Shown here piece after piece: positions 6,239 through 11,205 of a DNA stretch of 11,205 nt; positions within the stretch are counted from its first letter, which is position 1, and every line of letters begins with the position of its first letter. The stretch spans positions 1 through 11,205 of the forward strand of contig UREB01000041.1 of assembly GCA_900546685.1 (NCBI GenBank), read 5' to 3'. Made by a program: the position numbers and the translations under genes. The notes beneath the pieces were generated by a model, which did not search any database, had not been told where the DNA came from, and saw only the letters and a program-made list of their open reading frames with translations. This DNA comes from an uncultured Eubacteriales bacterium. GTDB taxonomy: Bacteria; Bacillota; Clostridia; Christensenellales; QAND01.

Positions 6239-7555
6239 TTATTGGATGCGTTTTGCAATATGGCATAGGCCCCACAACGCCTCATCCTCTTTGGGGGAAA
6301 AGGCCGTTGGCAGACCGGTGGCCTGCTCAATCCGTTTCCGCATTTCTTCGGATTTAGACAACTTTCCACCGCAAAGAACGATACGGTCTATCGCCGGGTT
6401 CAGCGCCCTTAGCTTGGCAATGGCCGCTGCATAAGCGTTTGCCAAGCCATCCATCGTCGCGGCAAAAAGATTGCACGCTGTAAGATTGTCTTTACCGATG
6501 TTTTGAATGGCACCCTCGCCCTGGCCAATGTAAAAATCCGGTTTTACGGACAGAGCCTGTGTATCTGCTTTGACCTGTTGCCACATCGCCTTCCAAATAT
6601 CCTGCTTATCTACCTTTTGCCCTGTGATTTTTTCCAAAATATCCGCATAAAAATCTATCACGACATCCATGGCCCTGCCGCCCGGCTGGCGCGTGATCGT
6701 CATTAGGCTGCTGCCCTCAAAAAACGGACGCAGCTCCATATCCGCCTTTACATATCCTTTGACAGGCGCACAGAGAATGCCGCCCGTGCCCAGCGTGATC
6801 ACCACGGAAGTAGCGATGTTTTCTATCTGGTCTACAGAGCCATATACGCTGGCCTGGTGATCTCCGATGTCGGCAAACAACGGCACGCCGCGATAATCGC
6901 CCAGCGGCTCTGTCTCACAGACGATTTCTGGAAAGCTGAGCGCACCGGCACCTACCATGTCGATGGTACGTTGGTTCCAGCATCTCTTAGGGGCATTTGC
7001 AAAGCCGGTAGATGCGGCGCTCGTCAGATGGCAAGCATGGCGCTTTCCGCCGGACATTCGATAAATCAGGTAGCTACCAAGGGTATGAAACATGGCGTCT
7101 GAAAGATCTAGCGTATGGTCTTTGAGATACGAATACAGGCTGCAGGCCGCGATCCCAGCCTTGTATCTTGTGCCCATAGAGCTGATGGCTTCCTGGCCCA
7201 GAAGGCCCTGCAATTTTTCCAAATCGCTGCCACCCAGCTTGGGACGTTCGGCACGGGTATCTTGCCAACTTACATAGGGTGTAATGGCGGTTTCTCCTCT
7301 GGTCAGGACAAAGCCGTGCATTTGCGTGCTGAATAATATGCCCTTGACCTCTGGTTCTTTTTCAATCTGATCGTCCACCAGGCCGATCACGCCTTGGTAG
7401 AGCAGATCGGCATCCAGCTCAAAACAGGCCGCATCCTCATTGGCCAGGCGCGCCGGCGTCGGCGTTCTGGTCTTATGGCCCAAGGTATTGGCCTCCGTAT
7501 CCAATACGGCGGATTTTAGAAAGCTACTGCCAATATCCAATGCAATGATTTTCAT
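6239..7555 (-). CDS. FGGY-family carbohydrate kinase (xylulokinase/sedoheptulokinase-like)
   Basis: This 438-residue sugar kinase has the two-domain actin-like FGGY fold. Visible motifs are the N-terminal phosphate loop LDIGSSFLKSAVLD (6-19), STQMHGFVL (76-84), SWQDTRA (96-102) with sugar-contacting residues, the catalytic Asp232 in GDHQASVYGS (231-240), the adenosine-side TLGTGG (254-259) and LCGGKLSKS (394-402), and a C-terminal EDEALWG. It should transfer the ATP gamma-phosphate to a ketose or polyol. The QMHG and GDHQAS forms resemble xylulokinase and sedoheptulokinase-like members; the length is shorter than the usual 480-520 residues, which also fits sedoheptulokinase-like proteins. The substrate is therefore left open, and no symbol is given. 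The start is supported by AGAGGGAG 7 bases before the ATG and by a good promoter. The downstream symporter is the natural candidate importer of its substrate. Confidence 0.88.
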   Translation of the reverse strand: MKIIALDIGSSFLKSAVLDTEANTLGHKTRTPTPARLANEDAACFELDADLLYQGVIGLVDDQIEKEPEVKGILFSTQMHGFVLTRGETAITPYVSWQDTRAERPKLGGSDLEKLQGLLGQEAISSMGTRYKAGIAACSLYSYLKDHTLDLSDAMFHTLGSYLIYRMSGGKRHACHLTSAASTGFANAPKRCWNQRTIDMVGAGALSFPEIVCETEPLGDYRGVPLFADIGDHQASVYGSVDQIENIATSVVITLGTGGILCAPVKGYVKADMELRPFFEGSSLMTITRQPGGRAMDVVIDFYADILEKITGQKVDKQDIWKAMWQQVKADTQALSVKPDFYIGQGEGAIQNIGKDNLTACNLFAATMDGLANAYAAAIAKLRALNPAIDRIVLCGGKLSKSEEMRKRIEQATGLPTAFSPKEDEALWGLCHIAKRIQ

Positions 7556-7587
7556 CGTTTCTCCCTCTTTGTATGTTGATTACTTTT

Positions 7588-7616
7588 ATTATACTAACGC
7601 TCGAAATGAAGAGCAA
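7588..7616 (-). promoter_or_regulatory. Predicted sigma-A promoter of the FGGY kinase
   Basis: On the minus strand, a perfect TATAAT (plus-strand 7588-7593) lies 17 bp from TTGCTC (7611-7616). The leader to the ATG at 7555 is about 25 nt and contains the ribosome binding site. No clear operator or catabolite-repression (cre) site was recognised by eye. Confidence 0.65.
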
Positions 7617-7659
7617 CCATTCCCTTTGATTCTATCATTCACGTTTGGTTCTTCCGTAT

Positions 7660-7665
7660 TATAAT
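7660..7665 (+). promoter_or_regulatory. -10 box of the YczE-family gene
   Basis: A perfect TATAAT at 7660-7665 lies 33 bases before the GTG start, leaving room for the AAGGTGG ribosome binding site. No good -35 is present at 16-18 bp spacing, so the promoter is called from its -10 box only. Confidence 0.5.
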
Positions 7666-7697
7666 CTAAAATAGAAATACGCATAAGGTGGTGCATA

Positions 7698-8381
7698 GTG
7701 AAGCGTTTTTTGTTTCGGCTTTTGCGGCTTATGGTGGGCTATTTTATTTACGCCACCGGTATGGTCTTCTGTATGCAGGGAAATCTCGGCTATTCTCCTT
7801 GGGACATTTTAAACAACGGTTTTAGTCATATCTTTGGTTGCAGTTTTGGCACTTCCAGCATTACCATCGCTTTTATTCTCATCCTTGTATTGCTGCTCTT
7901 CAAACAAAAAATTGGGATCGGCACCATTGGCAATATGATCTTTTTAGGGCTTTTTTGCGATTTTCTATTGGAAAGCGGCTGGATCCCTTTGATGCATACC
8001 TGGTACATGGGCATTCTCTTCATTATCATCGGCGCCGCGATTCTTGCCTTTGCTACTTATCTGTATGTAGGCGCCGGATTTTACGCTGGGCCTCGTGACG
8101 GTATCATGCTCTTGTTTACGGAAAAAAGCGGATGGCCAGTCGGCCTATGCCGCATTTTAATTGACATTACCACAGCGGGCGTGGGCTATCTGATGGGTGG
8201 CTTTTTGGGCATTGGCAGCGTTGTCAATGTGCTTGTGATGGGGCCAATGATCCAGTTGATGTTCCGCATCTTTCATTTTGATTCCAAGGCCGTACATCAT
8301 GAAAGCGTAGCGGATACCTATCGTTTTCTGCGAGATGCTGTGCAGGCCAAACGGGCCGCGCATCCCGTAAATAAGGATTAA
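7698..8381 (+). CDS. YczE/YyaS/YitT-family membrane protein
   Basis: This 227-residue integral membrane protein has about five to six helices and the family signature GAGFYAGPRDGIMLLF (125-140), together with GNLGYSPWDILNNG (28-41) near the N-terminus. These two Gly/Pro/Asp-containing loops are typical of the YczE group (COG2364). The biochemical role of the family is not established; in Bacillus subtilis YczE is needed for surfactin production, but there is no lipopeptide gene here. The last ~35 residues are charged and probably cytoplasmic. The start is a GTG with AAGGTGG 6 bases upstream; no ATG in a suitable position exists. It is divergent from the FGGY kinase with a 142-bp shared region and is a single-gene unit closed by a strong terminator. 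Confidence 0.85.
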   Translation: MKRFLFRLLRLMVGYFIYATGMVFCMQGNLGYSPWDILNNGFSHIFGCSFGTSSITIAFILILVLLLFKQKIGIGTIGNMIFLGLFCDFLLESGWIPLMHTWYMGILFIIIGAAILAFATYLYVGAGFYAGPRDGIMLLFTEKSGWPVGLCRILIDITTAGVGYLMGGFLGIGSVVNVLVMGPMIQLMFRIFHFDSKAVHHESVADTYRFLRDAVQAKRAAHPVNKD

Positions 8382-8419
8382 GCGGGGCAGGTTTTCCCCA
8401 TTACAAACGCCGAATGTAC

Positions 8420-8449
8420 CGCACAGGCAAAACAGCCTGTGCGTTTTTT
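8420..8449 (+). terminator. Terminator after the YczE-family gene
   Basis: CGCACAGGC (8420-8428), a 6-base loop, and GCCTGTGCG (8435-8443) form a perfect 9-bp stem followed by six Ts. On the minus strand the hairpin lacks a U-tract, so it mainly serves the plus-strand gene. Confidence 0.9.
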
Positions 8450-8453
8450 CTTG

Positions 8454-9161
8454 CTATAAAATATGCTGCTCACTCAGCAATGCCCTTTGCGCCCGCCAAT
8501 CCGGATAGACCTGCTGCAAAACCCGGTAAAACGCAGCGCTGTGGTTTGGCTCTACCAGATGCGACAGCTCATGCGCTAAAATATAATCGGTACAGCTCAG
8601 CGGCGCATGAACGAGCTTTGGGTTCATGGTAATCACCGCCGTCTGCACCTGGCAAGTGCCCCAACAGCGTTTCATATTGCGCAGTTTTAAGGTGGGATAT
8701 GGGATATCAAACGGCTGAAAAGCAGGATAAACGGCTTGTAATCGTTGCCGGCATATGGTCTGGTAAAGGCCCCTCAGCGCTGTATTCAGCATCGCCTGAT
8801 TTTTCTTTTCCTCGCCTTTATCTTTCACGGCCAAAATGCAGGTATCCGTACCGATGGAAAGCCCTCTGCCCTGCGTGGCCAACATAAGCGCAAATGGCTT
8901 TCCAAGCAGCCAAAGCGGCGCGCCATCCTTGGCTTCAGGCCGAGCCTTTAGATTGCAGAGGAGCCGCTCTTTCTGCTTAAGGCGCCGCCATATCCAGTCC
9001 GCCTTTTCCTCCACAAACGCCTGTATAAACGCATTGGAGACCCGCCTAGGCGCCGAAACTTTAACTGCCCCCTCCGCTGTGATGCGCAGGTTTACATGCT
9101 TTATTTTTTTGCGCTCTATACAATATTCGATGCGCTTTCCACTATATTCGATGCTTGGCAC
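8454..9161 (-). CDS. YgjP-type M48-family (DUF45) zinc metallopeptidase
   Basis: This 235-residue protein has the gluzincin-like motif HELSHLVEPNH (197-207): His197 and His201 are zinc ligands, Glu198 is the catalytic base, and the trailing NH fits the YgjP/DUF45 version. The preceding RNMKRCWGTC (161-170) corresponds to the family's R-W-G-S/T-C segment. Members are cytoplasmic putative metalloproteases of unclear substrate. The reading frame stays open up to an ATG at 9209, but that start has no ribosome binding site and would lie upstream of the predicted transcription start. A GTG at 9161 has a perfect AGGAGG 10 bases upstream and gives the N-terminus PSIEYSGKRIEYCI, matching how family members usually begin. 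It ends in TAG, showing that TAG is used as a stop in this genome. Confidence 0.88.
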   Translation of the reverse strand: MPSIEYSGKRIEYCIERKKIKHVNLRITAEGAVKVSAPRRVSNAFIQAFVEEKADWIWRRLKQKERLLCNLKARPEAKDGAPLWLLGKPFALMLATQGRGLSIGTDTCILAVKDKGEEKKNQAMLNTALRGLYQTICRQRLQAVYPAFQPFDIPYPTLKLRNMKRCWGTCQVQTAVITMNPKLVHAPLSCTDYILAHELSHLVEPNHSAAFYRVLQQVYPDWRAQRALLSEQHIL

Positions 9162-9180
9162 GCGTGCCTGTCCTCCTGTT

Positions 9181-9209
9181 TTGCAAAAAAGCAATGGATT
9201 GTGTATCAT
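9181..9209 (+). promoter_or_regulatory. Predicted promoter of the DUF308-hydrolase fusion
   Basis: TTGCAA (9181-9186) and TATCAT (9204-9209) are 17 bp apart. The -35 lies within the small palindrome TTGC-A6-GCAA (9181-9194), which could also serve as a protein-binding site. The leader to the ATG at 9254 is about 38 nt. Confidence 0.6.
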
Positions 9210-9238
9210 TCTATATACATAGCATACACTATTTTCAA
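9210..9238 (-). promoter_or_regulatory. Predicted promoter of the metallopeptidase
   Basis: On the minus strand, TTGAAA (-35, plus-strand 9233-9238) and TATAGA (-10, 9210-9215) are 17 bp apart. The -10 box abuts that of the plus-strand promoter, so the two divergent promoters face each other over less than 60 bp and should compete. Confidence 0.5.
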
Positions 9239-9253
9239 GAAAAGAGGGAGAAC

Positions 9254-10555
9254 ATGGATCTTTCCAAACGCATCGAGACGGGCACTTTGCTTGCCTACGG
9301 CCTACTATTGATCTGCGCTGGAGGTTTTATGACCTTTTTCCCCGACGTATTTATGTCCATGGTCTCCTTTTTGCTGCTATGCTTTTTCGGTATTTCTTTT
9401 GTCTTAAATGCCATCGCGCTTTTTTCCCGCCACCCCAAGCAGGAAAAGCGGCGTGCGCTGCTGTCCACAGGCTCTCTGGTGGGCGACCTTGCCGCCTTTA
9501 TCCTGGTTTTGATATTTGAGGACAGGCTGTTTACCATAATATCTCTTTGTTTTGGCATTTGGACGCTGTTTAACGGGCTGGTAAAGCTGATCCTATACGT
9601 GGAGTACCGTAAAAACCAGGTATCGGGCCGCTTGCTTACACTGTTTGCGGCCGTGGTATCGTTGGTGCTAGGATTCGTTTTTCTGGCCAGCCCCGCCATG
9701 CACCGTGAAACGTCGGTATTCATTTGCGGTGTGTATCTGATGGTATATGGCATTACCTATATTCAGGATTTCATTCGGCAGGTATATCCTTCCGCCTTTG
9801 TACCTGGCAAGCGTCGTTTGCATCTTGGATGGCCTGCCTTTCTCGTTGCGCTGATGCCCAATGCGATGATCAAAAAAATCAATGCGATGTATGCAAAAAA
9901 GCAGGTGCCGCCGCTTCACGCTGAAAAGAGCAGCGCCCCGCCGGATATTGAGGTATTCGTACACGCCTCGGAGGAAGGGTTTTCCAAATTTGGGCATGTG
10001 GACCTTTATTTTGAAGGGCGCGTATATACCTATGGCTGCTATGATGACCGTACCAAATGGTTCTTTACCCTGCTGGGCGAAGGACACTTGATTACCACAG
10101 AACACAAGCAGGCGTATCTGCGCCTTGCCATCGCATATAGCAAAAAAACCATTTTCGGGTTCGGGCTGCGCCTAACCGAGGAGCAAAAGCAATTTGTTCG
10201 GCATAAGCTCAAGGACTTTTCCGCCTGCCTGGCGCCCTGGTATCCTGATGCACAGCTTGCCGAACAGGGCCGGCTGCCCAACGAGCCTTATGATGATTAT
10301 GCCAGCCTTTTGTATACGCAGACAGATGCGCAGTTCTTCCGGGTAACCAAAGGCCGCTTTAAGACATATTTCGTACTGGGCACAAATTGCGTTCTATGGG
10401 CGGACCAAATTTTGGGGGCCGCTGGTCTGGATATGATTCGTGTCAGCGGCATCATCACGCCGGGATCGTATTATGATTACCTAACAAAGCAGTATCATAT
10501 GGAAAACACCGCCGTGATTTCCTATACCGTATACCGAGAAGAGCAAACAACCTAA
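9254..10555 (+). CDS. DUF308-like membrane domain fused to a putative permuted papain-fold hydrolase
   Basis: This 433-residue protein has two parts. Residues ~10-175 contain about six hydrophobic helices in pairs (roughly 11-29, 33-56, 74-88, 93-114, 126-145 and 153-172), like DUF308/HdeD proteins and the separate one at 3269-3790. After a basic linker (residues 183-230), a soluble domain begins with IEVFVHASEEGFSKFGHVDLYF; His248 in FGHVD is followed by a strand ending RVYTYG (256-261). Near the C-terminus is GTNCVLWADQILGAAG (376-391) with Asn378-Cys379. A His motif followed much later by an N-C-x-x-x-A/F motif is the order found in circularly permuted papain-fold proteins (LRAT, PPPDE, YiiX and permuted NlpC/P60 groups). 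A thiol hydrolase or acyltransferase on the cytoplasmic side is therefore inferred; the substrate is unknown. Start: AGGGAG just before the ATG. Upstream in-frame codons reach TTG 9155 but overlap the divergent promoters and are rejected. Confidence 0.75.
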   Translation: MDLSKRIETGTLLAYGLLLICAGGFMTFFPDVFMSMVSFLLLCFFGISFVLNAIALFSRHPKQEKRRALLSTGSLVGDLAAFILVLIFEDRLFTIISLCFGIWTLFNGLVKLILYVEYRKNQVSGRLLTLFAAVVSLVLGFVFLASPAMHRETSVFICGVYLMVYGITYIQDFIRQVYPSAFVPGKRRLHLGWPAFLVALMPNAMIKKINAMYAKKQVPPLHAEKSSAPPDIEVFVHASEEGFSKFGHVDLYFEGRVYTYGCYDDRTKWFFTLLGEGHLITTEHKQAYLRLAIAYSKKTIFGFGLRLTEEQKQFVRHKLKDFSACLAPWYPDAQLAEQGRLPNEPYDDYASLLYTQTDAQFFRVTKGRFKTYFVLGTNCVLWADQILGAAGLDMIRVSGIITPGSYYDYLTKQYHMENTAVISYTVYREEQTT

Positions 10556-10583
10556 AATTTGGCGTATTTTTGCCTTTCTTGTC

Positions 10584-10612
10584 TTGTCAACGGCGGTACA
10601 AAGGGGTAAAGT
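10584..10612 (+). promoter_or_regulatory. Possible promoter of the TSCPD gene
   Basis: TTGTCA (10584-10589) is 17 bp from TAAAGT (10607-10612), with TATATT at 10612-10617 as an alternative -10. No convincing terminator was found after the preceding gene (only a 3-bp GGC/GCC hairpin near 10562-10577), so read-through from it is also possible. Confidence 0.4.
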
Positions 10613-10643
10613 ATATTGTAAATTGCAAAGGAGGGATGTTGTG

Positions 10644-10898
10644 ATGTCTTTTACCTATTATCCCAAAGGAGTATGTTCGCAAAATATACAAATTGAATTG
10701 GCAAAAGATCATACCATCCAGGATATACAAATCATTGGTGGCTGTGACGGAAACTTAAAAGGGGTGCGGGCCCTTTGCATCGGCCAAAAGGCAGAGGATG
10801 TGATCCGCTCTCTCAGCGGTATCCATTGCGGCCCGAAGGCCACCTCTTGCCCGGACCAGATCTCCAAGGCGCTTACCATGGCGCTGGCCCAGCAATGA
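10644..10898 (+). CDS. TSCPD-domain small protein (TIGR03905-type)
   Basis: This 84-residue protein matches the short TSCPD family by its motif ATSCPDQISKAL (67-78), for which the domain is named, and by GGCDGNLKGV (32-41), with cysteines at 11, 34, 45, 62 and 69. The same domain occurs at the C-terminus of some B12-dependent ribonucleotide reductases, where it is thought to bind metal; the role of the free-standing form is unknown, and metal or Fe-S binding by the cysteines is inference. The length is usual for the stand-alone family. The start at ATG 10644 is fixed by AAAGGAGGG ending 8 bases upstream; an earlier in-frame TTG at 10584 falls in the predicted promoter. The next gene starts 42 bases after the stop, so the two may be co-transcribed. 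Confidence 0.87.
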   Translation: MSFTYYPKGVCSQNIQIELAKDHTIQDIQIIGGCDGNLKGVRALCIGQKAEDVIRSLSGIHCGPKATSCPDQISKALTMALAQQ

Positions 10899-10940
10899 AT
10901 ACCAAAGCTAGAATACAAATGAGACGGAGTTCATCTATCC

Positions 10941-11205
10941 ATGGCATACTATGATGATTTTTATCAAGAGCCCAGGCAAAAACGCGGATCTACACCGCAG
11001 CGCAGGCCGGCGCCTTCCTCTAGGCAAAGCGCGGCGCGCGGCCCTCGGTACGCCGCTTCCCTGAAGACGAATCAGCCGAACAAGCGGCGTACCAGCGGGT
11101 ATCAAAGCGGCGGGGGCGGGCGTTTCCGCCTGAACAGGTTGACGCGTACCATTCTTATGGATCTTGCATTGACCATCGCTGGGCTTTTAATTTTTCTGCT
11201 ATTTC
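10941..11205 (+). CDS. Bitopic membrane protein with basic disordered N-terminus (3' end outside window)
   Basis: The open frame from ATG 10941 runs off the right edge after 88 codons. It begins MAYYDDFYQEPRQKRG, then a stretch rich in Arg, Lys, Gln, Ser, Pro and Gly (residues ~11-68, including QSGGGGRFRLNR), and then a hydrophobic helix starting at ~71 (ILMDLALTIAGLLIFLLF) that continues to the edge. This is the layout of a type II membrane protein with a cytoplasmic basic tail and an extracellular domain, as in many clostridial cell-envelope proteins (LytR-CpsA-Psr, penicillin-binding or VanW-type proteins); the domain that would identify it is not visible. The ribosome binding site is weak and far (GGAG at 10926-10929, 11 bases before the ATG), but a TGA at 10920 bars any upstream start in this frame. 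Confidence 0.72.
   Translation, partial: MAYYDDFYQEPRQKRGSTPQRRPAPSSRQSAARGPRYAASLKTNQPNKRRTSGYQSGGGGRFRLNRLTRTILMDLALTIAGLLIFLLF

Noticed and set aside
7556..7697. Riboswitch or structured leader between the divergent kinase and YczE-family genes.
   Set aside because: The predicted promoters leave leaders of only about 25 nt on each side, too short for a known riboswitch, and no strong hairpins are visible.
8384..8400. GGGG/CCCC hairpin just after the YczE-family stop codon.
   Set aside because: It has only a 4-bp stem with no U-tract; the real terminator is the 9-bp hairpin at 8420-8449.
9155..9253. N-terminal extension of the fusion protein starting at TTG 9155.
   Set aside because: This segment overlaps the divergent promoters and the start of the opposite gene, has no ribosome binding site, and precedes a well-placed AGGGAG-ATG start at 9254.

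Overview
The window looks like ordinary chromosomal DNA from an anaerobic, low-to-mid GC Gram-positive bacterium of the class Clostridia. The support is circumstantial: strong AGGAGG-type ribosome binding sites, sigma-A-like promoters, compact U-tailed hairpin terminators after most genes, and gene families common in that class (flavodoxin/ferredoxin EFR1-type protein, YczE-type membrane protein, TSCPD small protein, M20 amidohydrolase). Genus cannot be read from the sequence. I see no rRNA, tRNA, CRISPR array, insertion sequence, phage gene or attachment site.

Layout, left to right. (1) The C-terminal part of a GNAT-like acetyltransferase, with an in-frame TAG at the very edge of the window, ending in a hairpin terminator. 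(2) A two-gene operon: an ArsR-type repressor whose stop codon overlaps the start of an EFR1-type flavodoxin/2[4Fe-4S] protein. An inverted repeat beside the promoter is a candidate operator. (3) A convergent M20 amidohydrolase on the minus strand. It is divergent from a six-helix DUF308/HdeD-like membrane protein, which is followed by a terminator and an alpha/beta hydrolase. (4) On the minus strand, an FGGY sugar kinase followed by a sodium:solute symporter, each with its own promoter, plausibly an uptake-and-phosphorylation pair. (5) A YczE-family membrane protein on the plus strand, divergent from the kinase. (6) A YgjP-type zinc metallopeptidase on the minus strand, sharing a very short divergent promoter region with a DUF308 membrane protein fused to a putative permuted papain-like (NlpC/P60- or LRAT-like) hydrolase domain. 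(7) A TSCPD small protein, then the first 88 codons of a bitopic membrane protein with a basic, disordered N-terminus, cut by the right edge.

The most unusual object is the DUF308-hydrolase fusion (9254-10555). It carries a His motif and a later Asn-Cys motif, in the order seen in circularly permuted papain-fold enzymes. Other points worth checking are the ArsR/EFR1 operon with its candidate operator, the edge TAG in the acetyltransferase, the terminator placed a few bases before the hydrolase ribosome binding site, and the corrected GTG start of the metallopeptidase. I find no clear evidence of a multi-gene novel defence or mobile system here.
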